A stretch of 64,000 bases of DNA from Bradyrhizobium sp. ISRA430. Its GTDB lineage: Bacteria > Pseudomonadota > Alphaproteobacteria > Rhizobiales > Xanthobacteraceae. The notes below the pieces were generated by a model. That model saw only the letters and a list, made by a program, of their open reading frames with translations, had not been told where the DNA came from and did not search any database. A program made the translations under genes and the position numbers. The first letter of the stretch is position 1, and every line of letters begins with the position of its first letter. Shown piece after piece: positions 19,480-28,277 of this stretch. The stretch spans positions 6,860,501 to 6,924,500 of the forward strand of contig NZ_CP094516.1 in assembly GCF_029909975.1 (NCBI RefSeq). The letters run 5' to 3'.

Positions 19480-21279
19480 CTAGGCGTAAGCGCCTGCAGC
19501 TTGCAAGCGCTCGGATTCGATGCGAGCCTTCAGGTTATTCAAATAATCCTCCGCGTAGGACTGGGCCACCGAAACCGGCAGGTTGATGCCGGCCGTCGCG
19601 GCTTCTTGAATTGCCTGCTTCACCAAGCCTTCTCGCATTGCTAATTTGACCTCAGGTCCGGCGATGCAGCCCACCGCCTGTGCCGCAAGGCTCAGCCCGG
19701 CTTCTTCCAGCGCTTGCTTTATGTTGCCGCCACTGATGGCAGTGTGAAGAAGATTTGCAGCTTGCGCCTCGGCTTCGAGCACCATTGACGCCAGATCGGC
19801 CAATTCACCCAAACCTGGAATGAAGCCAAGGACACCGACTGCTGTCGCGGCCCAGTCGAATACCTTAGAGCCAACTTTGAGCACGTCATTAAGTGCGTGC
19901 ATGAAGGCGCCACCGTTCTTTTTGGCAGACTTGATGTCGGGCTGGTCTGCCACGCCCATCGTCATGTCCGCGACCGCGTCCTGCTCGGCAGGCGTTCGGA
20001 CGGCATGCGTCTTCACTTGGTGGACGGTGCGGTTCGCACCCGACATGTTGTTGAAGAACTGGTTGAAGTCGCTGCTGCTGATGTTGCCGGAATCGACCGT
20101 ATGCCCGCCGCCGAAGTCGAAGAACTTATGGTGGGTTTTGTAGCCCGTAATCGCGTTGTTCATCAACCCGAACAACACAGGATCGGAGAGCAGCTGGGAG
20201 GCCGCCTTTCGCACCTCGGGCGTGAGGCTCTTATCATCGACCATGCTCGCCAGCTTTTCCCGGGTCAGATCACCGTTCCCGAAGAAAGCGTTTTGGTTCT
20301 TGTTGATCGTATTGAGCGTATCGAGCTCGGCTTGCGTGAGATTCATCGATGATGAAGCAATCTGCAGGAAGTCCTCTTTGTGGACCTTGTCTATCGAGCC
20401 ACCATACAACTGCTTCCATTCATCCGGGTGATCGAGGAAGTATTGAGCGGCCGCGAGGACCTGTGGCGGGCATTTGCCGGTTTTGGCTTCGCCGTCGACG
20501 ATCCGCTTGAAATCCGCAAGGCTCAGGTTCTTAGGCAGGTTGTCGGAATACCGATAGAGCTCGCGCAATGCATCGGTCTGGGTCATAACCGATGGCTCGC
20601 CATTGCCGGTGCCGTCGGAAGGGATGTAGTTTTGCGTATAGCTCTTTGCCCGCTGCTCCTGGAACGCACCAACCTGAGGGTGGTGATCGGAGAAGCCGGA
20701 GAGATCACCTGCTTTAATCTTCCCGCCGCAGCGGCCGTCACCTTGCGAGCCTATCGCATAGAAGAGCTCTGGGTCCTGTTGCAGAGCCTCGATCGCGGCT
20801 TTTAGATCCGGTGGTGTGGAGGGATCGTTGGCCAAATCTCCAAGAGATTTCCAATCCAGCGGGCATTTGTCTTTGTGTCGGTTCAGCACCGACACAATCT
20901 GCAGCTCGGCATGAGTCAACGTGCCGCTGTTCCACGTGATCCTGGAGCTTTGTACGGGTGCCTCTGCAATCTTCGGTGCGCTCGCAGCGGAGGAGGACTC
21001 AGTGGAGGATGGCTCTGGCGCCTGCTGACATGCGTCCAGTGCGGCCTTGACCTCCGGCGGGAGGATGTTCCGCACCTCCTGCGTGAGTTCCTCCGTCAGC
21101 TGCTTGGCTGAGTCTGCAGCCGCCGGATCCTGCGGTGCGGAATGGTCATCGACTTTGTCTTTCAACGAGAAACTAGCCAGCATGGCCTCGAAATTTGAAA
21201 GATCCCGCGCCGATGAAGGCCCGGGCGCCAGCCCGGACAAAGTGGAGCTGGCGATTAGCGACAGGTTGTTGACTGACAT
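19480..21279 (-). CDS. nopX: NopX, T3SS translocon protein
   Basis: About 599 aa, the size of NopX/NolX and of HrpF-type translocators. It has a Ser-rich secretion leader, two or more repeated blocks of the form LTHAELQIVSVLNRHKD / LTQAELDTLNTINKNQN / LTREKLASM, and a hydrophobic region near the C-terminus (VFDWAATAVGVLGFIPGLGELADLASMV) fit for membrane insertion. These repeated Asp/Ser helix-loop units and the hydrophobic tail are typical of NopX. It would form a pore in the host membrane. Start at 21279 is preferred; a longer reading adds an Arg-rich leader. It has its own tts box 208 bp upstream. Confidence 0.93.
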   Translation of the reverse strand: MSVNNLSLIASSTLSGLAPGPSSARDLSNFEAMLASFSLKDKVDDHSAPQDPAAADSAKQLTEELTQEVRNILPPEVKAALDACQQAPEPSSTESSSAASAPKIAEAPVQSSRITWNSGTLTHAELQIVSVLNRHKDKCPLDWKSLGDLANDPSTPPDLKAAIEALQQDPELFYAIGSQGDGRCGGKIKAGDLSGFSDHHPQVGAFQEQRAKSYTQNYIPSDGTGNGEPSVMTQTDALRELYRYSDNLPKNLSLADFKRIVDGEAKTGKCPPQVLAAAQYFLDHPDEWKQLYGGSIDKVHKEDFLQIASSSMNLTQAELDTLNTINKNQNAFFGNGDLTREKLASMVDDKSLTPEVRKAASQLLSDPVLFGLMNNAITGYKTHHKFFDFGGGHTVDSGNISSSDFNQFFNNMSGANRTVHQVKTHAVRTPAEQDAVADMTMGVADQPDIKSAKKNGGAFMHALNDVLKVGSKVFDWAATAVGVLGFIPGLGELADLASMVLEAEAQAANLLHTAISGGNIKQALEEAGLSLAAQAVGCIAGPEVKLAMREGLVKQAIQEAATAGINLPVSVAQSYAEDYLNNLKARIESERLQAAGAYA

Positions 21280-21486
21280 TATACGTCCTCTGATTTGAGA
21301 TCGCACCACAAGTCGGTCATGTGGCGCAGCCCGAGAATCGCGACGAACAATGAGCAATAAATGTTGATAGGATCGATGGCACCTACCACTTGCTTCCGAT
21401 TGCTCAGTGCGTCCCAGCGCTCAGTTCCGCTACAATCTATAGGCACATCGCCGTCTAGATGTTCACGCCCTATGGTAGGTTCGATT

Positions 21487-21504
21487 AGCTTTCCAAAAGC
21501 TGAC
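21487..21504 (-). promoter_or_regulatory. tts box driving nopX
   Basis: Minus-strand GTCAGCTTTTGGAAAGCT matches the tts-box core with one central change. It is followed by AATCG and lies 208 bp upstream of the nopX start. Confidence 0.9.
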
Positions 21505-21910
21505 GGCATTCAGAGGTTTCATAACGAGACGCGAAATGACAGTGTGAAAGGCGGTCATGGTTCTTGATATCGGAATCGGCTTGCCTGTTATATCTCGATC
21601 GCTCGCGTCCACGCCAACTAGGTCGAATTAACGAACCCGAGTCTGCCGCTCTGCGGATGGTCACGTGCGCTGATTCCTGCAACAACATCGCAGGTCTCCG
21701 CAGCATCTTATAGTGAAATCACCCACGCCTAGCGACCTCGCGTCTGCGCCCAACGAGAGCGTTGGCGTCTGCCCGATGAGCCAGATACAGAATGATCGTA
21801 TCAGATTGACTGGCGTAGATGCTCGAAAGAGTCCGACGGTATTGTGTGGACCATGTTGCCCCGAGCGGATCGAAGCTCAGCTGCGCCTGGCATTCTTTAT
21901 GTCATCATGC

Positions 21911-22489
21911 TTATCCGCTTGGCGAGTGTTCGCTCGAACCTACAGGCCAAAGGTCAGAGTCTAGCGATGGTTTGAGACGAATAAAACCTCCTTCTCGCCA
22001 TTCCGCCCTGTGAGGCACACCCAGCATGGTGAACGTGGTTGTCCGGGCAGCCCTGGTCGGTATGAGATCGCGGCTTCTTAGCATTTCGATCTGAGCAGGC
22101 GTAGCGGTTTGGCCAGTGAAGATCCACTCGTCCCTGGCGCGACGGCCGTTCGCCATGGCGAAATCTCCAAGTTCCGGCGGAGCAACCCGTGCGGGCAACG
22201 CGAGCTCCGCTTGAGACGGTCCAGCGTGAGGTGACCCGGATCTTGCCACAAGGTCGTGGCCGAAATCGGAGGCGTCCACGCGATGCTGAGCGGGGCTGTT
22301 AGGAATTGGTCCGCTCGCCGCCGCTCAATGATGGCTCGACACGCGATGATCTGCCTCCGAGTTCCTACCAAATTAGGTCCTGGCTGTATTCGGGTATTTT
22401 ATGCAATGCGACTCTCTCGGACCGGCGGGCGACGAGGACGAGTGGGACGCTGGGCTGTTGTCCGCGGGGCTTAGCGCGTTGAAGTCCAT
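21911..22489 (-). pseudogene. Decayed tts-controlled effector, unknown family
   Basis: ATG at 22489 follows a very strong ribosome site (AAAGGAGGAAC) and opens a Ser/Pro-rich leader typical of T3SS effectors. The same frame hits TAA after 38 codons and TGA soon after. It then stays open from about 22330 to 21911, giving a plausible protein with a Trp-Ile-Phe-Thr-Gly-Gln and an Ala-Glu-Trp-Arg-Glu-Gly-Gly-Phe segment. The intervening stretch also reads well in another frame, so two compensating frameshifts are an alternative to two stops. About 192 codons in total. No family recognised. A near-perfect tts box lies about 250 bp upstream. Confidence 0.55.
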
Positions 22490-22736
22490 CCTGTTCCTCC
22501 TTTTGGACAACGGAGGGGCTTTCATTCTTTTGGGACGAAGCTCATTTGCATGGCAGAGTTCGTAGAGTTGTTCAAAAGCTCGCAAAGGTCGCACGAGGCG
22601 CTAAAGCGGCAAAGCACGGTCGCCGATGCTGCTGGCCAGGACTCTGGTTCGCATCCGTGGCTCCGGCCAGGACGTTTATTGCGCCGCCCTGCGGCATCGG
22701 CCATCTACATATCCGCGCTCTGACAATGGCAGCAGT

Positions 22737-22754
22737 AGCTTTCGAAAAGCTGAC
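22737..22754 (-). promoter_or_regulatory. tts box with no intact gene behind it
   Basis: Minus-strand GTCAGCTTTTCGAAAGCT is one of the best core matches in the window. The only candidate target is the decayed frame starting at 22489. Confidence 0.92.
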
Positions 22755-22809
22755 AGAGGGCATAAACAGACGCATTACACCTCTTCGTAGGCGATCTGTT
22801 GTCATCAGG

Positions 22810-23511
22810 TCATTTCTCACCTGCATCGGGTAGGTGGACCATGCCGTCATGATGTGGTGCCTCCGGCGGAGGAGCGTCATTCGGTCGTCCTTCGCGAATG
22901 ACCACGCTGGAGGATCCCCGAAACAGCATCAAAACCGACTCGTGCGGTGGCTTTTCGCCACCGCTCGGGTTTCGCCGTGCCTGTGCCTCCGCCGCAAGTC
23001 CTTTGAGTGTTTGCTCCACAAGCGCGACAAAGCGGGGTGGACCAGAGGCGAAGACGAGGCCATCTCCCGGGACGGCTCTCACGATGTAACGCTCGTCGGA
23101 GATGTTGAGCGCATCGAGTGCCGCCTTGAGCGCATCAAAGCTGATTGGACTCAAGACCAAAAGGCGGCTTTGCGCCTCATGCGCGTCGGATACATAGAGC
23201 ACCAGCCCATCGTAGTACCATTGAAGATTGTAGAGATTGATCAACCGTTCGAGGAACTCTCGCGGTGGGAGATCGGGCATTCGCCCGCGAATCCGCCCCT
23301 TCACCCCGGTGCTGACATTGATTCTGATATTTAGGTTGTTGCCGAATTCCTGCAGTGCGGCCGCGAGGTCCTGATCCAGAACTGTGTAACTATAAGGCGT
23401 CGATGGCAACGCCAGGGGGGCGCCGAGCGCCTCGACCACGTCCAAGCAAATGAAAACACCAACATAGAGAAGTTTCTTCAAGATGTGCCGCCTTGTAGAT
23501 GGAATGAGCAT
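22810..23511 (-). CDS. rhcC1: RhcC1 (NolW), N-terminal part of the T3SS secretin
   Basis: About 233 aa, the size of NolW. It has a signal peptide (LKKLLYVGVFICLDVVEA then an Ala-rich cut region) followed by secretin N0/N1-like domains (YTVLDQDLAAALQEFGNNLNI, VLSPISFDALKAALDAL). It lacks the C-terminal pore domain, which is supplied by the separate RhcC2, a split specific to rhizobial T3SSs. The ATG at 23511 gives the signal peptide; a TTG at 23556 would add 15 residues. Divergent from nopB, with about 190 bp between their starts. Confidence 0.9.
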   Translation of the reverse strand: MLIPSTRRHILKKLLYVGVFICLDVVEALGAPLALPSTPYSYTVLDQDLAAALQEFGNNLNIRINVSTGVKGRIRGRMPDLPPREFLERLINLYNLQWYYDGLVLYVSDAHEAQSRLLVLSPISFDALKAALDALNISDERYIVRAVPGDGLVFASGPPRFVALVEQTLKGLAAEAQARRNPSGGEKPPHESVLMLFRGSSSVVIREGRPNDAPPPEAPHHDGMVHLPDAGEK

Positions 23512-23621
23512 TCCTGCTATTTTACGCTCGAGAACAAGCACTGGAATTCGTCCCAAAATTTGGAAGCCGCTGCTTCGTCGAAAATTGGAAGCTGACCGTG
23601 ATCATTAGATGACAGCTGCTC

Positions 23622-23642
23622 GTCAGTTTTTGGTCAGCTTGC
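23622..23642 (+). promoter_or_regulatory. tts box driving nopB-rhcS operon
   Basis: Plus-strand GTCAGTTTTTGGTCAGCTTGC has the GTCAG-TT and AGCT half sites with a divergent centre, as in other rhizobial nopB promoters. It lies 80 bp upstream of the nopB start. Confidence 0.75.
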
Positions 23643-23702
23643 TTCTCTAGGGTGCCGGCCCGTTCGTGTGAACTGACGGGCTCACCTCACTACGTGACAG
23701 AA

Positions 23703-24224
23703 ATGATTTCCTCCATGTTGTTTGGCATTACGTCGATCCCTGCCAACTCCGTCGAGTGTGCCTCCAACGGCTGTTCGCCGGCACACGCCCAGTTTGATGA
23801 GAGTCTTGCGCAGGTGGCCTCGAACCAAGGTGCCGCCTCTTCTGTGACCGAGCGCGCGCCAGCTCCATTGCTGCCGGAAGTGCAGCGCGCAGTCATGTCG
23901 CCGAGCCCGCTCGGCGATCGTGTCCTTCAGAGCATTTCTGCTATCCATCAGGGCAAACCATTTCCGTCGGGTGCAGTTTCGCCGACGCTCGTCGGCGAGC
24001 CTGATCCTACCAAGAGTCTCCAGCTTGGGCCGGCAGCGCAACCAGTCTTGCGTGTACAGCAAGTCGAGGTACATCCAGCGGGCAAACCGGAAGGTGCGGA
24101 TCATTTCGACTCGGCGCTGGCGAATCTGCGGGATGTTTACAACGGCGTCATCCAGGTTTCGCTCCTTTCCAAGGGGACAGGTGCTGTCAGTTCATCTCTG
24201 AACAAGCTTCTATCGGCGGGCTGA
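23703..24224 (+). CDS. nopB: NopB (NolB), SctI-like inner-rod protein
   Basis: About 173 aa. Disordered Ser/Pro-rich N-terminus. The C-terminal 40 residues are helical (DHFDSALANLRDVYNG, VSLLSKGTGAVSSSLNKLL) and match the tail of inner-rod proteins such as YscI. Gene order nopB-rhcJ-nolU-nolV matches yscI-J-K-L, which supports the SctI role. NopB is also described as secreted and pilus-associated in rhizobia. Start uncertain: 23703 or 23715. First gene of the large plus-strand operon. Confidence 0.88.
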   Translation: MISSMLFGITSIPANSVECASNGCSPAHAQFDESLAQVASNQGAASSVTERAPAPLLPEVQRAVMSPSPLGDRVLQSISAIHQGKPFPSGAVSPTLVGEPDPTKSLQLGPAAQPVLRVQQVEVHPAGKPEGADHFDSALANLRDVYNGVIQVSLLSKGTGAVSSSLNKLLSAG

Positions 24225-24232
24225 GCGGGCCG

Positions 24233-25096
24233 TTGGCTGTCTTGACGAAAGACAAGATCTGTAACGGCTGTCCCGCAAGAAAGCGGCTTCATGCTCTCGT
24301 CCTGTTGCCGCTTTTGCTGACCCTCGCCGGTTGCAAAGCTGATCTGTATACCAAAGTTCAAGAGCGCGAAGCCAACGAGATGCTTGGGCTGCTCCTGAGC
24401 AAGGGTGTCGATGCCATCCGTGTTGTCGGTAAGGATGGGACCAGCACAATTCAGGTGGAAGAAAAGCAGCTAGCCTACTCAATCGAGCTTCTGAATGACC
24501 AGGGCTTGCCGCGCCAACCCTTCAAGAGCCTTGGTGAGGTGTTCAAGGGGGCGGGCCTCGTTGCCTCTCCGGTTGAGGAGCGAGCCCGCTACGTCTATGC
24601 TCTCAGTGAAGAATTGTCGCGCACGATCAACGATATCGATGGGGTTCTCTCCGCCCGTGTTCATGTCGTTCTGCCGAAGAATGATCTTTTGCGACAGGAT
24701 GCAACCCCGTCTTCGGCGTCGGTGTTCATTCGATACGCCTCGAACGCGAAGCTCTCAGCCTTGCTGCCGCAGATCAAGATGCTCGTCGCCAACAGCATCG
24801 AAGGTCTATCATACGACAAGGTGGCGGTCGTGTTCGTGCCGGTTGAGCGGGCTCAGCATGAGGTCTCCGTTGGGCCAGCGGCAGCTTCCGCCGAACCAAC
24901 CAAGTTCATTGCAACCCACATTGCGATCGGTGCAGGAGGTGGGCTCGCCGCGTTGGGCATTCTATCTTACGTGCTGCTGAGCACACGTGGGCGACAGCTT
25001 CGTCAATCCTGGCGCAAAGTGACAAGTTTCGGCAGAGATGCCAGCAAGCCAGCGGTCCAGTCCGCCGGCAAAAAGCTCTCCTCCGATCCGAAATAG
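24233..25096 (+). CDS. rhcJ: RhcJ (NolT), SctJ inner-membrane ring lipoprotein
   Basis: 287 aa. Lipoprotein signal with Leu-Ala-Gly-Cys at about 34 followed by the SctJ/FliF signature LYTKVQEREANEML and a ring-building domain (ARVHVVLPKNDLL). One membrane segment near residues 226-248 (IAIGAGGGLAALGILSYVLLS) and a basic cytosolic tail. It stacks with SctD to form the inner-membrane rings. Translation begins at TTG 24233, 8 bp after the nopB stop. Confidence 0.93.
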   Translation: MAVLTKDKICNGCPARKRLHALVLLPLLLTLAGCKADLYTKVQEREANEMLGLLLSKGVDAIRVVGKDGTSTIQVEEKQLAYSIELLNDQGLPRQPFKSLGEVFKGAGLVASPVEERARYVYALSEELSRTINDIDGVLSARVHVVLPKNDLLRQDATPSSASVFIRYASNAKLSALLPQIKMLVANSIEGLSYDKVAVVFVPVERAQHEVSVGPAAASAEPTKFIATHIAIGAGGGLAALGILSYVLLSTRGRQLRQSWRKVTSFGRDASKPAVQSAGKKLSSDPK

Positions 25097-25115
25097 CGGC
25101 AGCAGGTCCGTATCG

Positions 25116-25736
25116 ATGGCATCCACTAACCCAAGTTATTCACTCAACCCGCATTCCGATCGCCTGCGCGAGCTTGCCGCTTTGATCCATCCCAGCCGGT
25201 TTGCCGGCCATCTTGATGGGCTTCTGTCGGACGCCACAGTGCTGCAGTTGCAGAAGTCTCCAAGACTGCAGCAAAGACTGGTCGAATTGCTGCTAGGTAG
25301 GGAGCTGGTTTCGAACGGAACCGACTGGGGTAGTGACGTTCTGCTCGGGCATGATCCGCGTCGGGCGGCGCTGCTCGCTGGCAGTATCTGGCATGCCCGC
25401 TCGGTGCTGAAGCCTGTGTCAAGGCATGATGTAGCGATTCTGATCGAAAATATTGGTGCCGAAGCACATGCTTTCGCAATCCGACACTTATCCAGCGCCG
25501 TCGCAACCACATCGATTGACGATCCGGAGAAGCTCGCGAGCCAGATTGAAAATGACGGATTTGCCTGCCTTGGCGCTTGGCTCAAGAACGCATCAGAGCT
25601 TGACCGTGTGCGCGTTCTTCTCCGCTTACCTGTGGGGACCACCGCCGAATCTCCAGCAGCCGAACACCACAACTCAGCGGGTCAGTTACTGTCTTTGGTG
25701 GTGGCCCACTTGGCCACGGAGGAGCCAGCGGCATGA
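25116..25736 (+). CDS. nolU: NolU, SctK-like cytosolic T3SS component
   Basis: About 206 aa, cytosolic. Contains HPSRFAGHLDGLL and HDPRRAALLAGSIWHARSVL blocks characteristic of NolU. Position between SctJ and SctL matches SctK (YscK), an adaptor of the sorting platform that links the cytosolic pods to the inner-membrane ring. ATG at 25116 follows AGCAGG; a longer reading overlaps rhcJ and is Ser/Pro-rich. Its stop overlaps the start of nolV (ATGA), so the two are translationally coupled. Confidence 0.88.
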   Translation: MASTNPSYSLNPHSDRLRELAALIHPSRFAGHLDGLLSDATVLQLQKSPRLQQRLVELLLGRELVSNGTDWGSDVLLGHDPRRAALLAGSIWHARSVLKPVSRHDVAILIENIGAEAHAFAIRHLSSAVATTSIDDPEKLASQIENDGFACLGAWLKNASELDRVRVLLRLPVGTTAESPAAEHHNSAGQLLSLVVAHLATEEPAA

Positions 25737-26356
25737 CGGCCAATGAAACAGTCTTGCCATATAGCCCGCAGATACGGCCGCTCGGTCCGCTCATACCAGC
25801 CGCGGAACTTGGCATCTGGTACGATGCGGTGCAGACGCGCGCGCTAGCCGAGCGATACCTGCGGCAGGTTCGCAGTTGGGCAAGGAAGGCCTATCAGCAG
25901 GAGCGGGAGCGCGGGCACTGCGAGGGTCTAAGGTCAGGCTCGGACGAAATGGCACAGCTGATTGCCCGAGCTGCTTCCGATGTGGCCGCGCGAAAAGCCG
26001 TTCTGCAACAGGAGTTACCACAGCTCGTCATTGAGATATTGACCGATTTGTTGGGCTCCTTTGATCCGGGTGAGATGTTGGTAAGGACCGTTCGTCACGC
26101 TGTCGAGAAAAGATATGGCAGCGCAGAAGTATGCCTTCACGTGTCTCCTGTGAACGCTGATGCACTAAGACATGAATTCCTGGCGTTCGATGGAACGAAT
26201 GGTCGGCCGAAAGTCAGAATTGATCCGGACCCTGCTGTGGGGCCGGACCAGTGCGTTCTGTGGAGTGAGTTCGGTAGTGTCGATTTAGGACTTACCGCGC
26301 AGCTCCGCACATTGCGTCTCGCCCTTAATCCATCTTCTCAGGAAAGCTATCCGTGA
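25733..26356 (+). CDS. nolV: NolV (RhcL), SctL stator of the T3SS ATPase
   Basis: 207 aa. N-terminal Pro-rich region, then a long coiled-coil (AERYLRQVRSWARKAYQQERERG, IARAASDVAARKAVLQQELPQL) and a V-ATPase E-subunit-like C-terminal domain. SctL dimers tether and regulate the SctN ATPase. Overlaps nolU upstream by 4 bp and rhcN downstream by 4 bp. Confidence 0.9.
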   Translation: MTANETVLPYSPQIRPLGPLIPAAELGIWYDAVQTRALAERYLRQVRSWARKAYQQERERGHCEGLRSGSDEMAQLIARAASDVAARKAVLQQELPQLVIEILTDLLGSFDPGEMLVRTVRHAVEKRYGSAEVCLHVSPVNADALRHEFLAFDGTNGRPKVRIDPDPAVGPDQCVLWSEFGSVDLGLTAQLRTLRLALNPSSQESYP

Positions 26357-27708
26357 CGACGCAACAATCAGGCCATGATCAAGCCGGCGGAGAAGGAGAT
26401 GTGCATGCGGCGATAGCATCTCTGAGATTCGCAGCAAAGGATGTCGATACGCGTGCCGTGCGGGGACGGATCACGCGTGCGATCGGCACCTTGCTCCATG
26501 CCGTGTTGCCAGGGGCCCGTGTTGGAGAACTTTGCCTATTGCAGGATCACGCTTCCGGATGGTCACTTGAGGCGGAAGTCATCGGTTTGCTGCCGGACGG
26601 GGTGTTGCTGACGCCCATTGGCGATATGGTAGGCTTGTCCCACCGCGCGGAAGTGCTCCCGACCGGGCGCATGCAGGAGGTGTCAGTCGGGCCCGACCTG
26701 CTCGGCCGCGTGATCGATAGCTTCGGCCGTCCCCTCGATGGCAAGGGGCCGATAAGGACGGTCCACACTTGTCCGCTCCGCGGCAAGGCGCCCAACCCGA
26801 TGAGGCGGCGTGGCATCGAGCAGCCGTTTCCGCTCGGCGTTCGCGTTCTGGATGGACTTCTGACGTGTGGCGAAGGTCAGCGCATCGGAATCTATGGAGA
26901 TGCCGGTTGCGGTAAGTCGACGCTGATGTCGCAAATTGTAAAGGGCGCGGCCGCCGATGTCACCGTGGTTGCGCTCATAGGGGAGCGTGGGCGCGAGGTG
27001 CGTGAATTCATCGAACGTCATATTGGAGATGCCCTCGCTCGCACGATCGTTGTCGTTGAGACATCCGATCGATCGGCAATGGAGCGGGCGCAATGCGCTC
27101 ATATGGCGACCGCACTCGCCGAGTATTTTCGTGATCAAGGGCTGCAAGTCGTTCTGATGATGGATTCGCTGACGCGCTTTAGCCGTGCGATGCGCGAAAT
27201 CGGTCTTGCGGCCGGAGAACCTCCCACCCGGCGCGGCTTTCCTCCTTCCGTCTTTGCGCTGCTTCCTGGTCTGTTGGAGCGAGCCGGTATGGGCGAGCGG
27301 GGCTCGATCACGGCATTCTATACCGTGCTTGTCGAAGGTGACGGCACGGGCGATCCGATCGCCGAAGAGTCGCGCGGCATTCTCGATGGTCATATCATTC
27401 TTTCGCGCGCGCTGGCCTCGCGAGAGCATTTTCCCGCCATCGACGTGCTGTCGAGCCGAAGTCGTGTCATGGATGCGGTCGCCTCTGGTCCACATCGCAA
27501 GGCGGCATCCGCCTTCCGCGATCTGCTCTCGCGCTACAATGAGGCTGAGTTCCTGATCAAGGTCGGTGAATACAAGCCGGGCAGCGATCCACTGACTGAT
27601 CGGGCAATCGAGTCAATCGAGGAACTGCGCGCATTCTTGCGCCAGGGACAGGACGAGCCGTGTAGCTTTGAGGAGACCGTTTCATGGATGTCGCGTCTGA
27701 CGGCCTGA
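26353..27708 (+). CDS. rhcN: RhcN, SctN T3SS ATPase
   Basis: 451 aa, full length. Walker A GDAGCGKST at about residues 182-190, a GERGREVREF segment after it, Walker B VVLMMDSLTRFSRA near 255, and the FPPSVFALLPGLLERAG and TAFYTVLVEGDD-type regions of F1-like secretion ATPases. It forms the hexamer that strips chaperones and unfolds effectors at the export gate. GTG start at 26353 overlaps the nolV stop. Its 3' end overlaps y4yJ by 25 bp. Confidence 0.97.
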   Translation: MTTQQSGHDQAGGEGDVHAAIASLRFAAKDVDTRAVRGRITRAIGTLLHAVLPGARVGELCLLQDHASGWSLEAEVIGLLPDGVLLTPIGDMVGLSHRAEVLPTGRMQEVSVGPDLLGRVIDSFGRPLDGKGPIRTVHTCPLRGKAPNPMRRRGIEQPFPLGVRVLDGLLTCGEGQRIGIYGDAGCGKSTLMSQIVKGAAADVTVVALIGERGREVREFIERHIGDALARTIVVVETSDRSAMERAQCAHMATALAEYFRDQGLQVVLMMDSLTRFSRAMREIGLAAGEPPTRRGFPPSVFALLPGLLERAGMGERGSITAFYTVLVEGDGTGDPIAEESRGILDGHIILSRALASREHFPAIDVLSSRSRVMDAVASGPHRKAASAFRDLLSRYNEAEFLIKVGEYKPGSDPLTDRAIESIEELRAFLRQGQDEPCSFEETVSWMSRLTA

Positions 27709-28220
27709 ATCTCGTGCAAGCGTCAAAATTGCGGCTGGTGAAAGACATGAGAGAGCGAAGCGCGCTTCGTGAGTTGTCAAACATGGAAGACAGGCGCCAA
27801 ATTGCGGTCGCAGCGCTGCAGCGAGCGTCTGAGAATCTTAAAGGCGCGGAGAATCGTCGCGCCAAGGCCGAAGCTGAACTTTATCAGGAGCTGGCGTCGC
27901 TCGAGATGGTGTCCGTGACCGAGCTCGATCGTCGCTGTCAACTCGTCCTTGGGCGGCTGGCGGCAGAGATCGAATCGGCACGCCAGGCGCGTGAGCAGGC
28001 GCGCATCGCGCATGAGCAGGCCCAGCGGGCAGTGAATGAAGCGCGGACCATATGGGCCAAGCGTTCGGCGGCGAGCCAGAAATGGCAGGAGATTGAGGGC
28101 GATGTCCAGCGCACTAGCGCTGTCCGTTCGGAGTTTGCAGCCGAAATCGATGCCGACGATGAGGTTTTGCTCCGATATCAGGCTGGTTCGCGCAGCCAGG
28201 CGGTCGGTGGCTCAAACTAA
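27684..28220 (+). CDS. y4yJ: Y4yJ, SctO-type T3SS stalk protein
   Basis: 178 aa, almost entirely Arg/Glu/Ala-rich coiled coil (REQARIAHEQAQRAVNEARTI), as in SctO (YscO/FliJ), which acts as the rotor stalk inside the SctN hexamer and contacts SctV. Gene order after the ATPase and before rhcQ is standard. Start overlaps rhcN by 25 bp. Confidence 0.88.
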   Translation: MDVASDGLNLVQASKLRLVKDMRERSALRELSNMEDRRQIAVAALQRASENLKGAENRRAKAEAELYQELASLEMVSVTELDRRCQLVLGRLAAEIESARQAREQARIAHEQAQRAVNEARTIWAKRSAASQKWQEIEGDVQRTSAVRSEFAAEIDADDEVLLRYQAGSRSQAVGGSN

Positions 28221-28277
28221 TGGCTGGTTCTCTTATCACGTCGCGAGCTGCGCCCGCGGAACCTGTCGATAAATGCC

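Noticed and set aside
23575..23597. Minus-strand GTCAGCTTCCAATTTTCG upstream of rhcC1 as a second divergent tts box
   Set aside because: The GTCAGCTT half is good but the TCGAAAGCT half is absent.
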